NCBI GenBank assembly: GCA_903889245.1 | Contig: CAISWQ010000047.1 | Span: forward strand, 115,546 to 164,758 | Direction: 5' to 3' | Origin: an uncultured Lentisphaerota bacterium | GTDB taxonomy: Bacteria > Verrucomicrobiota > Kiritimatiellia > CAIQIC01 | DNA length: 49,213 bases | Shown: positions 32,893 through 41,712 of the stretch, in pieces | How positions within the stretch are numbered: the first letter of the stretch is position 1 | Layout: each line of letters opens with the position of its first letter | Translations under genes and position numbers: made by a program | Notes under the pieces: generated by a model | Told to the model about the DNA's origin: nothing | Databases searched by the model: none | What the model saw: only the letters and a program-made list of their open reading frames with translations

Positions 32893-34322
32893 GCGGAGCG
32901 CTCCAGACCGATAGCAAGCTGGTGCAGGACTACCGCTACGGCTTCGTCACCGACATTGCCGAGGATGCGGTGCCCAAGGGCCTGAACGAGGACATCGTCC
33001 GTCTGATCAGCGCCAAGAAGGGCGAGCCGGCCTGGATGACCGAGTGGCGGCTCAAGGCGTTCCGCCACTGGCAGACGCTCAAGGAGCCGCACTGGGCGCG
33101 CGCCGAGTATCCGCCGATTGATTACCAGGACATCCGCTACTACAGCGCCCCGCGCCAGAGCGCGAAACCGGGCGAGGTGGATCCCGAACTGGCGAAGACC
33201 TTCGAGAAGCTCGGCGTGCCGCTGCACGAGCGCGGCGCGCTCGCCGGCATCGCCGTGGACGCGGTCTTCGACAGCGTCTCCGTGGCCACCACACAGTGCG
33301 AGCGGCTCAAGAAGCTCGGCATCATCTTCTGCTCGATGTCGGAGGCGCTCCGCGAGCACGGCGACCTGGTGCGCCGGTATCTCGGCAGCGTCGTGCCGCC
33401 GACCGACAACTTCTATGCCGCGCTGAACTCCGCGGTCTTCACCGATGGTTCGTTCTGTTTCATCCCGCGCGGCGTGCGCTGCCCGGTCGAGCTTTCGACC
33501 TACTTCCGCATCAACGCCATCCGCACCGGCCAGTTCGAGCGGACGCTGATCGTCGCCGAGCCGGAGAGCTACGTCTCCTACATCGAAGGCTGCACCGCGC
33601 CGGCGCGCGACGAAAACCAACTCCACGCCGCCATTGTCGAGCTCGTCGCGCTCGATGGCGCGCAGATCAAATATTCCACAGTGCAGAACTGGTTCGCAGG
33701 CGACGCGGGAGGAAAAGGCGGCATCTATAACTTCGTCACCAAGCGCGGCCACTGCCGCGGCGCGCGGTCGCACATCTCGTGGACGCAGGTCGAGGTCGGC
33801 GCGGCCATCACGTGGAAATATCCGAGCGTGATTTTGGAAGGCGCGGATTCGGTCGGCGAATTCTATTCGGTCGCCTTCACGAACAACAAGATGCAGGCCG
33901 ATACCGGCACGAAGATGATTCACCTCGGGCCGCGCACGCGCAGCACGATCGTCTCGAAGGGCATCTCCGGCGGGCAGTCGGCGAACACCTACCGCGGGCT
34001 GGTCAAGGTTCTGCCGCAGGCCGCCGGCGCGCGCAACCACACCTGCTGCGACTCGATGCTGCTCGGGCCGCATTGCAGCGCGAATACGTTCCCGGTGATC
34101 GAGTCGCGCAACGCGACGGCGGTCACCGAGCACGAGGCCACCACCTCGCGCATCAGCGAGGAGCAGCTTTTCTATCTGCGCAGCCGCGGGCTCGACGAGG
34201 AGACCGCGACGGCGCTGATCGTCCACGGCTTCTGCAAGGAAGTGCTCAAGGAACTGCCGCTGGAGTTCGCCGTCGAGGCGGTGAAGCTGCTGGAACTCAA
34301 ACTCGAACATAGCGTGGGCTGA
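32889..34322 (+). CDS. sufB: Fe-S cluster assembly scaffold SufB
   Basis: 477 residues, GTG start (32889) in a GTGA overlap with sufC. Family blocks: [153 protein letters not shown] and [11 protein letters not shown]. Full length with no internal insertion. It forms the scaffold with SufC and SufD. Confidence 0.97.
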   Translation: MSGALQTDSKLVQDYRYGFVTDIAEDAVPKGLNEDIVRLISAKKGEPAWMTEWRLKAFRHWQTLKEPHWARAEYPPIDYQDIRYYSAPRQSAKPGEVDPELAKTFEKLGVPLHERGALAGIAVDAVFDSVSVATTQCERLKKLGIIFCSMSEALREHGDLVRRYLGSVVPPTDNFYAALNSAVFTDGSFCFIPRGVRCPVELSTYFRINAIRTGQFERTLIVAEPESYVSYIEGCTAPARDENQLHAAIVELVALDGAQIKYSTVQNWFAGDAGGKGGIYNFVTKRGHCRGARSHISWTQVEVGAAITWKYPSVILEGADSVGEFYSVAFTNNKMQADTGTKMIHLGPRTRSTIVSKGISGGQSANTYRGLVKVLPQAAGARNHTCCDSMLLGPHCSANTFPVIESRNATAVTEHEATTSRISEEQLFYLRSRGLDEETATALIVHGFCKEVLKELPLEFAVEAVKLLELKLEHSVG

Positions 34323-34324
34323 TC

Positions 34325-35677
34325 ATGCAAACGTTGGAACAGACAGGCTTTGAGCTGGCGACTTTCGACGACGCCGCGCTCGCGCGGCTCGGCGCGGAGC
34401 CGCACCGCGCCGCGGCGTTCGAGCTGTTCAACGCGCTGCCGGCGCCGGGCGCGCGCGACGAGGAATGGCGGCACTCGCCGGCGAAGCTCTTCCCCCTGGG
34501 CGGACTGCAGCCCGCCGTACCGCAGCGTGCCAACCCTATGCTGCCGGAGGCGGAGTGGCAGGATGAATTCGACGCGGTCGTGGAAGTGGGCGATGGAACC
34601 TTCAGCATCCTGAACCGGTCCGGCGCGCTCGACGTCTATCCGCTCGCGGAGGCGCTGGCGCGCCTGCCCGTGAGCAAGCCGCAGCACCGTCGCAAATTCG
34701 CGGCGCTGGGCCAGGCGTTCTGGAACGCCGGCTTCTTCGTGCGCGCCAGCACCGGCGCGCCAACGCGCCTGCTGGTGAACTGGCGGTTTTCCGCGAGCGG
34801 CCAGTTGCAAATTCCGCGGCTGGTCGTCGCCGTCGAACCCGGTGCCCGCCTGACGCTGGTGGAACGTTTCCAAACCTTGGAAACCGGCAGGGGCGATTTT
34901 TCCAAGCCTTGGAAAAACGGCCACGACGGAGTGTGGCCCTCCACGAAGAATGACGTTGCGACTGGAGGGACGCGCTTCGTCGCGTCCGCTCCCAAGCTGG
35001 CGGTGATCGGCGCGCACGAATTCCACGTGGGCGCCGGCGCCACGCTGGAGCGCGTCGCGCTGCACGAATGGAACAGGGCCACGCTTTGCATCGCCGAGGA
35101 TGCAGTGCAGGTGGCCGGGCGCGGCCGCGCCGACTGGGTGACGGCGGTGCTCGGCGGGCGCGCGGTCAAGCTGACCGCAGGCTGCGATGTGGCCGGCGCG
35201 CGCGCCGAGGCGCATTTGAGCGGCCTCTATTTTGCCGATGGCGCGCAACACGTGGACCAGCGCACCATCCAGCGGCATTCCTCGCCGGACACGACCAGCC
35301 ATCTGCTGTATAAGGGGGCCGTGCGCGATCAAAGTCATACGATCTATCAGGGCCTGATCCAGGCGGCGCGCGGCGCGGTCCGCGTGGATGCCTTTCAGAT
35401 GAACCGCAACCTCGTGCTGACCGAGGGCGCGCGCGCCGACTCGCTGCCGGGGCTGGAGATCGATGCCGATGACCTCAAGTGCAGCCACGGCTCGGCCACC
35501 GGCAGCCTCGATCCGGAACAGCTTTTTTACCTGCGCGCCCGCGGCGTGCCGGAAGCCGAGGCGCGGCGGCTGCTCGTGGACGCCTTCTTCGAGGAAGTGA
35601 GCGCCAAGGCCTCGCCCGCGTGCGTGCAGGAGCATCTGCGCGCGGCAGTGGCGCGGAAGATGGAGGCGGCGTCATGA
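34325..35677 (+). CDS. sufD: Fe-S cluster assembly protein SufD with repeat insertion
   Basis: 450 residues, two bases after sufB. The C-terminal half shows the SufB/D beta-helix signatures: GAGATLERVALHEWN, CDVAGARAEAHLSGLYFADGAQHVDQRTIQRHSSPDTTSHLLYKGAVRD, VDAFQMNRNLVL, LEIDADDLKCSHGSATGSLDPEQLFYLRARGVPEAEAR. The N-terminal half is divergent, as usual. Residues about 181-221 (RFQTLETG...SKPWKNGHDG...) do not resemble SufD and are wholly encoded by two dyad repeats plus a second bipartite repeat, a composite in-frame insertion of about 120 bp located before the beta-helix strands. Overlaps sufS by ATGA. Confidence 0.9.
   Translation: MQTLEQTGFELATFDDAALARLGAEPHRAAAFELFNALPAPGARDEEWRHSPAKLFPLGGLQPAVPQRANPMLPEAEWQDEFDAVVEVGDGTFSILNRSGALDVYPLAEALARLPVSKPQHRRKFAALGQAFWNAGFFVRASTGAPTRLLVNWRFSASGQLQIPRLVVAVEPGARLTLVERFQTLETGRGDFSKPWKNGHDGVWPSTKNDVATGGTRFVASAPKLAVIGAHEFHVGAGATLERVALHEWNRATLCIAEDAVQVAGRGRADWVTAVLGGRAVKLTAGCDVAGARAEAHLSGLYFADGAQHVDQRTIQRHSSPDTTSHLLYKGAVRDQSHTIYQGLIQAARGAVRVDAFQMNRNLVLTEGARADSLPGLEIDADDLKCSHGSATGSLDPEQLFYLRARGVPEAEARRLLVDAFFEEVSAKASPACVQEHLRAAVARKMEAAS
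34867..34916. repeat. Two dyad units inside sufD
   Basis: TTTCCAA-ACC-TTGGAAA (34867-34883) and TTTTCCAA-GCC-TTGGAAAA (34898-34916), centres 32 bp apart, both perfect palindromes, in frame within the gene. They are followed within 5 bp by the bipartite element at 34921. Confidence 0.93.
34921..34987. repeat. Bipartite hairpin element inside sufD
   Basis: Left part 34921-34942 (CCACGACGGAGTGTGG then CCCTCC), 21-bp centre, right part 34964-34987 (GGAGGG then ACGCGCTTCGTCGCGT, CC). Both parts, in the same order, match the reverse complement of the intergenic element at 47268-47333 with one mismatch each. The frame remains open across the whole element. Confidence 0.88.
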
Positions 35678-36903
35678 GTTTTGAGCCCCTCAAGCTGCGC
35701 GCCGACTTTCCTGCGCTGGGCCGCGTCTTCGACGACGGCCGGCGGCTGGTCTATCTCGACAACGCGGCGACCACGCAGAAGCCGCGCGACGTGCTCAAGG
35801 CGACGCGCCGCTACTACGAGGAGAGCGCCGGCAACGTCCACCGCGCCGTCCACCGGCTCGCGGCGGAGGCGACCGGCCTCTATGAGGAGGCACGGCAGAA
35901 GATCGCCGCCTTCATCGGCGCGCCGTCGCCAAAGCAAATCGTGTTCACGCACGGCGCAACGGAAGGCATCAACCTCGTTGCCCACGGCTGGGCGCGGAAA
36001 TTTCTGAACGCCGGCGATGAACTGCTCGTCACCGAGATGGAGCACCACAGCAACCTGATCCCGTGGCAGCAGGCCGCGCGCGCAAAGGGCGCCACGCTGC
36101 GGCTCGTCCCGGTGCTGGCGGATGGCACGCTGGACCGCGAGGCGTTCCGCCGCCTGCTGACGCCGCGCGTCAAGCTGCTCGCCGTGACGCACGCCTCGAA
36201 CGTGCTCGGCACGATCAATCCCATCGCGGAGCTGATCCGCGAGGCGCACGCCGCCGGCGCGCGCGTGCTGGTGGATGGCGCGCAGAGCGTGCCGCATCTG
36301 CCGCTCAACGTGGCGGCGCTCGACGCCGACTTCCTGGTTTTCTCCGGCCACAAAATGCTCGGCCCGACCGGCATCGGTGTCCTCTATGCCAAGCCGGAGC
36401 TGCTCGACGCGATGGACCCGCTGCTGACCGGCGGCGAGATGATCAGCCGCGTCTGGGACGACCACGCGACGTGGGCCGAGCCGCCGCAGAAATTCGAGGC
36501 CGGCACACCGCATATCGCCGGCGCCATCGGGCTGGGGGCGGCGGTGGACTATCTCGCGAAGCTCGGCCACGACGCGCTGCGGCAGCACGAGCTGGCGCTG
36601 ACCGCCTACGCGCTGGAAAAACTCGGCGCGGTGCCGGACCTGAAGATTTTCGGCCGCGCGCCGGAGCGGCTCGGCGTCGTCTCGTTCGCGCTCGAGGGCG
36701 TGCATCCGCACGACGTCGCGCAGTTCCTCGACCGCGATGGCCTTGCGATCCGCGCGGGCCATATGTGCGCGCAACCGCTGCTGCGCCGGCTCGGCGTGCC
36801 GGCGGTCAGCCGCGCGAGCTTCTACCTCTATAACGACCGCGACGACGTGGACCGCCTGGCCGCGGCGCTGCTCGCCGTCAGGAAATTCTTCCATGCAACT
36901 TGA
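35674..36903 (+). CDS. sufS: Cysteine desulfurase SufS
   Basis: PLP enzyme that removes sulfur from cysteine for cluster assembly. 409 residues from MSFEPLKLRADFPALGR. Motifs: YLDNAATTQKP, GNVHRAVHRLA, FTHGATEGINLVAHGW, EMEHHSNLIPW, VDGAQSVPHLP, FSGHKMLGPTGIGVLY with PLP Lys227, and catalytic Cys365 in RAGHMCAQPLL. This is a group II (SufS/CsdB) enzyme, consistent with a SufU partner downstream. Start overlaps the sufD stop (ATGA) and its end overlaps sufU by 11 bp. PLP would come from the pdxB/pdxH pathway. Confidence 0.96.
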   Translation: MSFEPLKLRADFPALGRVFDDGRRLVYLDNAATTQKPRDVLKATRRYYEESAGNVHRAVHRLAAEATGLYEEARQKIAAFIGAPSPKQIVFTHGATEGINLVAHGWARKFLNAGDELLVTEMEHHSNLIPWQQAARAKGATLRLVPVLADGTLDREAFRRLLTPRVKLLAVTHASNVLGTINPIAELIREAHAAGARVLVDGAQSVPHLPLNVAALDADFLVFSGHKMLGPTGIGVLYAKPELLDAMDPLLTGGEMISRVWDDHATWAEPPQKFEAGTPHIAGAIGLGAAVDYLAKLGHDALRQHELALTAYALEKLGAVPDLKIFGRAPERLGVVSFALEGVHPHDVAQFLDRDGLAIRAGHMCAQPLLRRLGVPAVSRASFYLYNDRDDVDRLAAALLAVRKFFHAT

Positions 36904-37321
36904 CGACCTCTATCAGGAAGTGATCCTCGACCATTACCGCCATCCGCGCTGCAGTGGCGAGCTGGCGGAGGGCGAGGCGCTGGTGGACGAGGAGAATCCG
37001 CTCTGCGGCGACCACCTCAAGCTGGCGGCGCACATCGCCGGTGACAAACTGACCGGCGTGAAGATCCAGTGCCAGGGCTGCGCGATCTGCACGGCCTCGG
37101 CCTCGATGATGGCGGAAGCCGTCAACGACCTGCCGCTGGCCGACATCCGCAAAAAATCCGCCGCGTTCCTCGCGGTGCTGCGCGGCGAGCGCGCCGCGAG
37201 CGAGGAGGAGCTCGGCGACCTCGTGGCACTGCGCGGCGTCGCCGAGTTCCCGCTGCGGGTGAAGTGCGCCACGATGCCGTGGCACGCGCTTGAAGCCGCG
37301 CTCAAGCGCCTCACTCCGTAA
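36893..37321 (+). CDS. sufU: SufU sulfur-relay protein
   Basis: 142 residues. The zinc/sulfur acceptor ligands of SufU are all in place with family spacing: Cys38 and Asp40 in NPLCGD, Cys63 in GCAICTASASMMAEAV, and Cys125 in RVKCATMPWHAL. It accepts persulfide sulfur from SufS and passes it to SufBCD. An insert between Cys63 and Cys125 is of normal SufU length, which separates it from IscU. It is the last gene of the operon and is followed 2 bp after the stop by dyad repeats. Confidence 0.94.
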   Translation: MQLDDLYQEVILDHYRHPRCSGELAEGEALVDEENPLCGDHLKLAAHIAGDKLTGVKIQCQGCAICTASASMMAEAVNDLPLADIRKKSAAFLAVLRGERAASEEELGDLVALRGVAEFPLRVKCATMPWHALEAALKRLTP

Positions 37322-37323
37322 AC

Positions 37324-37371
37324 TTTCCAAGCCTTGGAAAATTCGCGCGGCTTTTTTCCAAGGCCTGGAAA
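37324..37371. repeat. Two dyad units after the SUF operon
   Basis: TTTCCAA-GCC-TTGGAAAA (37324-37341) and TTTCCAA-GGC-CTGGAAA (37355-37371), centres 31 bp apart, filling the 59-bp gap between convergent sufU and the oxidoreductase gene. Confidence 0.92.
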
Positions 37372-37380
37372 CCGCGCGTG

Positions 37381-38727
37381 TCAGCCGGCGAAGCTGTAGT
37401 CGTAGGGCTTGCGCATTTCGCGGGCGATATGCTTGTTGGCCTCGGCAGCGCCTTCGCCGGTGAAGGTTTCCGCGGCCGGGTCCCACTGGAGTTTGCGGCC
37501 GGTGCGCAGCGCGATGATGATGAGATGGCCGATACTCGCCGAGCGGTGCGCGGTCTCGACGCTGGCGATGGGATCCTTGCGCGAACTCATGCTGGTGATG
37601 AAGTTCGTCATGTGATCCTTGCTATATTCCAACTTGATGGCGCTCTCCGGCAGCGGGTCGATCAGGAGCTGCTTGTCGCTGGCGGTGATTTCCTCGCGGT
37701 TGACCCAGATCCAGCCGTTTGTGCCGATGAACTTGAGGCCGTTGCGCTGGCCGTTCTCCTTGAGGTGCTGGCCGAACGGGCTGTCATCGAGCGTGGTCTT
37801 CACGATCTGTTTCACGCCGTTGGCCCACGTGAGCGTGGCCTCGAACTCGCTCGGCGTCGTGTAGCCGTTCGGCAACGGCGGCGTGACGACGCGCGCCTCG
37901 ATAGCCGTCGGGCCTTCGAGTCCGATCGCCCAGCGCGCGATGTCGTTGTGGTGCGCACCCCAGTCGGTGACGGGTCCGCCGGCATAATCCCACCACCAGC
38001 GGAACGTGCGGTGGCAGCGCTCGGTGAAATATTCCTCCTTCGGTGCCTGGCCGAGCCAGAAGTCGTAGTTGAGCTCCTGCGGCACGGGCACGCTCTTGAA
38101 GTTATTGCCGAGGATGCCGCCGGGGACGAACACATGGACTTCCTTGAGCTGGCCGATGCGCCCGTTGCGCACAAGCTCGCACGTGAGGTGGAACCGCTTG
38201 CTGCTGCGCTGCTGTGTGCCGCACTGGAACACCACCTTGTTCTCGCGCACGGCCTTGATGACGTGCCGGCCCTCGTCGAGCGTCAGCGTCAGCGGCTTCT
38301 CGCCGTAGATATCCTTCTTCGCCTTCGCCGCCGCGATGTTGACGAGCGTATGCCAGTGATCCGGCGTCCCCTGCACGATGGCGTTGATCTCGCCACGCTC
38401 GAGCAGCTTGCGGAAATCGCCATAGACCGCGGGCTTCTTGCCGTTCTTGGTGAATTTCTTCGCCGCACCCTCGGCGTGGTTGCGGTCCACATCGCAGACG
38501 GCGACGACCTCGCCGAAGCGCGATGCGTTGCTGGCATCGCCTGTACCCATGCCGCCGCAGCCGATGAGCCCGATGGTGGGCCGCGCGTTGGGACTGGCGC
38601 TGGGCTTGGGCGCCTCGGCGGCGGAGAGGTCGCGCTCGACGAACCAGAGCGGCAGCCCCGAGGCCGCGGCAGCCAGCGAACAACGTTGGAGGAACATCCG
38701 GCGCGAGACGTGGAAGGTTTTGTTCAT
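37381..38727 (-). CDS. Tat-exported Gfo/Idh/MocA family oxidoreductase
   Basis: 448 residues. Twin-arginine signal at the N-terminus (SRRMFLQRCSLAAAASGLPL), then an NAD(P)-binding Rossmann domain (IGLIGCGGMGTGDA, VVAVCDVDRNHA, IVQGTPDHWHTLVNIAA, YGEKPLTLTLDEG) and the GFO_IDH_MocA C-terminal domain with GGPVTDWGAHHNDIARWAIG. This exported subgroup is expanded in Planctomycetota and Verrucomicrobiota and usually acts on sugars or glycosides; the substrate is unknown. Confidence 0.9.
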   Translation of the reverse strand: MNKTFHVSRRMFLQRCSLAAAASGLPLWFVERDLSAAEAPKPSASPNARPTIGLIGCGGMGTGDASNASRFGEVVAVCDVDRNHAEGAAKKFTKNGKKPAVYGDFRKLLERGEINAIVQGTPDHWHTLVNIAAAKAKKDIYGEKPLTLTLDEGRHVIKAVRENKVVFQCGTQQRSSKRFHLTCELVRNGRIGQLKEVHVFVPGGILGNNFKSVPVPQELNYDFWLGQAPKEEYFTERCHRTFRWWWDYAGGPVTDWGAHHNDIARWAIGLEGPTAIEARVVTPPLPNGYTTPSEFEATLTWANGVKQIVKTTLDDSPFGQHLKENGQRNGLKFIGTNGWIWVNREEITASDKQLLIDPLPESAIKLEYSKDHMTNFITSMSSRKDPIASVETAHRSASIGHLIIIALRTGRKLQWDPAAETFTGEGAAEANKHIAREMRKPYDYSFAG

Positions 38728-39091
38728 GCGGCAGCTTTAGCAGAGCAGGTTTGGTTTTCAAGCGCAAAGCGGGCGACAGCGCAAAGCGGGCGACAGCGCA
38801 AAGCGGGCGCGGCGCGCCGCAGAGATCAGAAGTCAGAGGTCAGGCAAAGGTGAGGTCGCCGTGAAAAGGCGGAGACCGCTCCTGTAGCCGCGTGCGTGAG
38901 AACGCGGCCAACTTCCAAGTCTAGGTGTGAGTGGAGTTGCGTCCCTGCGAGGGGTTGCAGTTGAGTGGTGACGGGTTTGGGTTCGCGGGGCTGGAAGCCC
39001 CGCCCACGAAGAAGAGGAGCGGGTTTGGGGAGCGCGCTTGTTGTGGTTCCGGCGCGTCCACACGCACGTTGGAAACAGTCCGAATCGGGGC
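38728..39091. other. Non-coding gap with repeats
   Basis: No credible gene in this region. It holds a 17-bp tandem repeat (38761-38811), a short tcag-rich string (38824-38844), a hairpin preceded by TGTAGCCGCGT (38883-38909) related to the TGTAGCGGC family, and a degraded half dyad (CTTCCAA-GTC at about 38912). Confidence 0.5.
38761..38811. repeat. 17-bp tandem repeat, three copies
   Basis: Unit AGCGCAAAGCGGGCGAC occurs at 38761, 38778 and 38795, the last copy diverging after 15 bases. Located just upstream of the minus-strand oxidoreductase gene, so it could affect its promoter. Confidence 0.85.
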
Positions 39092-39119
39092 TTGACTAGG
39101 TCGGGCGGCGCGTGAGAAT
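39092..39119 (+). promoter_or_regulatory. Predicted promoter of the LamG-like gene
   Basis: TTGACT (39092-39097), 16-bp spacer, GAGAAT (39114-39119). The ATG at 39126 is 6 bp after the -10, predicting a leaderless transcript. Confidence 0.45.
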
Positions 39120-39125
39120 GCGCCC

Positions 39126-40196
39126 ATGAAAAATCACCACACTGACCGGGTTGGGATACGACGCGTTTCGTTGGGTTGGATTCCCGTGGCCATGTTCCTT
39201 GGCGTGGCGACGGCCTTGGCGGGCGAGGTGCAGCCGCTGATGGTGCAGCGCGGCTCGTGCTGGCTGGAGGAAGCGTTCAGCGGCGCGCTCGACACCAACA
39301 AGTGGAAGGTGGCCATCGGCTCATGGAAGATTGAAAACGGCGTACTCGCCGGCACCGAGCGCCCCGATGATCATCACGCTGCCGTGATCAAGACGCCGTT
39401 CAGCAACATCACGGCGGTGGCGCAGTTCTCCTTCATGTGCAAGGGCGACGCCCGCCTGCACATCGGTCTCAACGATGTCGGCGGCCACAACAGTTCCATC
39501 CAGATACGCCCGGACGCGATGGTCATGCTTAAGAACGCCGACCGCAAGAATCCCCGCACCTACGCGCCTATCCTCGACGAGACAGGCGCCACGCTCGCGC
39601 CGGATACCTGGCACACGATGGTCGTGGAGCTCAACGGCGCGGAGATGCTGGCCCGCGTGGACGACAAATTCTTTTTGTGCGGCACGCATCCCGGCCTCAA
39701 CCGGGCGAAAACAGATCTGGCTTTCGCGGTGAGCGGGGCCGCGTTGTTTCGCGAGGTGAAGCTGTGGCACGCCATACCCAACCCGGACTGGGCGGCGGAG
39801 AAGGGCAAGCTGCTCGCGCGCCAGACCGCGCGGCCCGCCCTCGATCGCTCGGGTAATCTGCAGGAAGCCTATGCCGCGGCCGAGGTGAAGGTTCGCGACC
39901 GCCTGATGAAGGCCGACGAGAAATTCCAGGCGCTGGTCGATGTGCGTGCCTGCGCGATGGAAGCCCTCGCGAAGGCGTTCCCCGTCGTCAACCGCAAAGG
40001 CGCGAAGGCCGATGCGGAAAAGAAACGGCTCGCCCAGGAAGACGCGAAATTCAAACAGCTCCAGAAAACCGTGCAGGCGGCGCAGAAGAACGAGCGCGAT
40101 TATCTCCTGGCCCAGGCGCCGGAGGTCAAGGCCGCTTGGGCCGCCCTGCTGGCCGCGAACCAGGCCAAAGCCAAGGCCGCCGCCGCGAAAAAATAG
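39126..40196 (+). CDS. Secreted LamG/DUF1080-like protein with coiled-coil tail
   Basis: 356 residues. Signal peptide near 15-33 (LGWIPVAMFLGVATALAG). Residues about 45-215 look like a concanavalin-type jelly roll as in 3-keto-disaccharide hydrolase (DUF1080) proteins: FSGALDTNKWKVAIGSWKIENGVLAG, DTWHTMVVELNGAEMLARVDD, LAFAVSGAALFREVKLW. The C-terminal 130 residues are Ala/Lys-rich helices with coiled-coil character (DAEKKRLAQEDAKFKQLQKT). Role probably carbohydrate binding or hydrolysis, not proven. A family match needs a profile search. Confidence 0.65.
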   Translation: MKNHHTDRVGIRRVSLGWIPVAMFLGVATALAGEVQPLMVQRGSCWLEEAFSGALDTNKWKVAIGSWKIENGVLAGTERPDDHHAAVIKTPFSNITAVAQFSFMCKGDARLHIGLNDVGGHNSSIQIRPDAMVMLKNADRKNPRTYAPILDETGATLAPDTWHTMVVELNGAEMLARVDDKFFLCGTHPGLNRAKTDLAFAVSGAALFREVKLWHAIPNPDWAAEKGKLLARQTARPALDRSGNLQEAYAAAEVKVRDRLMKADEKFQALVDVRACAMEALAKAFPVVNRKGAKADAEKKRLAQEDAKFKQLQKTVQAAQKNERDYLLAQAPEVKAAWAALLAANQAKAKAAAAKK

Positions 40197-40271
40197 GCTG
40201 CAAGCTTCTGCCCTGTTGCTTGGCGTCGTGAGCTACCCGTGTTTTCACTAAAGACGAAAAAGGAAATGCTG

Positions 40272-41561
40272 ATGAAGAAAATGCTGCTGGGGTTGTGTGC
40301 GTTGGCGCCCGGGCTGGCGCTGGCGCAGTCAATCGAGATCACGACGGATCACGCCAACGCGCTCTATGCGTGCGAGGCACCCGCGACCTTCACGGTGCGC
40401 GTGCTCGGCGCCGATAAGCAGCCGCTCAAGGCCGGTCGCCTCTCCGTGAACCTCTCGAACTTCGGCCCGCAGGTCATCAAAAATGAGGTCTTCGATCTCG
40501 CCAAGGGCAATCCGGTGACGTGTACCGGCCAACTCGACAAGCCCGGCATCCTCAAGTGTGTGGCTTCGATCAAGATCGACAAGAAGGACGTGCGCGGCGT
40601 CTATGGCGCGGCCTACTGCCCCGGCGAGATCACCGCCGGCTCCGCGCGCCCCGCCGACTTCGACGCGTTCTGGGACGCGGCAGTGAAGAAACTCGATGTC
40701 CAGGTGCCCGCCGACGCGCGCGTCGAGCGCCTCGAAAAAGCGTGCAACGACAAGCACGAAGCCTTCCGCGTCAGCTTCGCCACGTTCGATGGCCTGCGCG
40801 TCTATGGCTTCCTCGCCGTTCCGAAAGGGAAGGGCCCGTTCCCGGTCACGGTCAATGTGCCGGGCGCCGGGCCGGGTGTGATCGGCCCGAACACCGGCGC
40901 GGCCGACCGCGGCTACATCAGCCTCGTGATGAACGTCCATCCCTTCGCGCCGGCGACGAACACCAACGAGCAGAGCCGCCTCTATGCGGAACAGGATAAG
41001 CGCCTCACCGCGCAGTTCGGCGCGCCGCGCTACTGCCAGTCCGGCGCGGCCAGCCGCGAGACCTATTTCTATTACCGCATCATCCTCGGTATCAACCGCG
41101 CCGTGAATTTCGTCGCTGCGCGGCCGGATGTGGACCAGGCGCGCTTCTTTTATAGCGGCACCAGCCAGGGCGGCGGCTTCGGCTTCATCCTGTGCGGGCT
41201 CAATCCGCACTTCACGCGCGGCGCCATCTACGTGCCGGCAATCACCGATCTGCTCGGCTGCCAGGCGGGCCGCGACTCCGGCTGGCCCAAGCTGACCGAG
41301 AACGTGAAGGCCGAGGACAAAGCCGCCGCGACGAAGGTCGCGCCCTACTTCGATGGCGCGCATTTTGCCGCGCGCATCAAGTGCCCCGTCCGCGTCGCCG
41401 TGGGCTTTGCCGACGAGACGTGCCCGCCCGCCGCCGTCTACGCCGGCTACAACGCCCTGCGCGTCGAGGATAAGAAAATCGTCCACGGCCTCGGCATGCC
41501 GCACAAAGTCTTCCCGGGAATCTACGACCAGATAGATGGCAAGTGGCTCTACGCAAAGTGA
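40272..41561 (+). CDS. Secreted acetyl xylan esterase-like (AXE1) hydrolase
   Basis: 429 residues with signal peptide MKKMLLGLCALAPGLALAQ. N-terminal beta domain (about 21-115), then an alpha/beta-hydrolase of the AXE1/cephalosporin C deacetylase type: ADFDAFWDAA, FDGLRVYGFLAVPKG, nucleophile Ser298 in YSGTSQGGGFGF, the acid in VGFADETCPPAAVYAGYNAL and His in GMPHKVFPG. It probably removes acetyl groups from plant or algal polysaccharides. ATG 40272 was preferred to 40239 and 40266 because AAGGA lies 8 bp upstream. 75-bp gap after the LamG-like gene. Confidence 0.85.
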   Translation: MKKMLLGLCALAPGLALAQSIEITTDHANALYACEAPATFTVRVLGADKQPLKAGRLSVNLSNFGPQVIKNEVFDLAKGNPVTCTGQLDKPGILKCVASIKIDKKDVRGVYGAAYCPGEITAGSARPADFDAFWDAAVKKLDVQVPADARVERLEKACNDKHEAFRVSFATFDGLRVYGFLAVPKGKGPFPVTVNVPGAGPGVIGPNTGAADRGYISLVMNVHPFAPATNTNEQSRLYAEQDKRLTAQFGAPRYCQSGAASRETYFYYRIILGINRAVNFVAARPDVDQARFFYSGTSQGGGFGFILCGLNPHFTRGAIYVPAITDLLGCQAGRDSGWPKLTENVKAEDKAAATKVAPYFDGAHFAARIKCPVRVAVGFADETCPPAAVYAGYNALRVEDKKIVHGLGMPHKVFPGIYDQIDGKWLYAK

Positions 41562-41587
41562 CAAGGTGCGAGTGTGGCGGCAGCGGG

Positions 41588-41634
41588 TTTTCCAGGGATT
41601 GGAAAAAGAAAACGCGATTTTTCCAAACCTGGGA
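41588..41634. repeat. Two dyad units upstream of the TPR gene
   Basis: TTTTCCAG-GGA-TTGGAAAA (41588-41606) and TTTTCCAA-ACC-TGGGA (41619-41634, right arm decayed), centres 31 bp apart, codirectional gap. Confidence 0.85.
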
Positions 41635-41654
41635 CGCGCCCGCCGCAAAACTGC

Positions 41655-41682
41655 TTGACCGCGCGGCGTGGCGGCGGTACAC
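41655..41682 (+). promoter_or_regulatory. Possible promoter of the TPR gene
   Basis: TTGACC (41655-41660), 16-bp spacer, CACGAT (41677-41682), start near 41690; GAAGG at about 41697 serves ATG 41713. The -10 is weak. Confidence 0.35.
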
Positions 41683-41712
41683 GATGCCGACGACAACGAA
41701 GGGATCAGCACT

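Noticed and set aside
32847-36894. Three long minus-strand frames opposite sufB, sufD and sufS
   Set aside because: Shadows of the suf genes, which have complete catalytic motifs and ATGA couplings on the plus strand.
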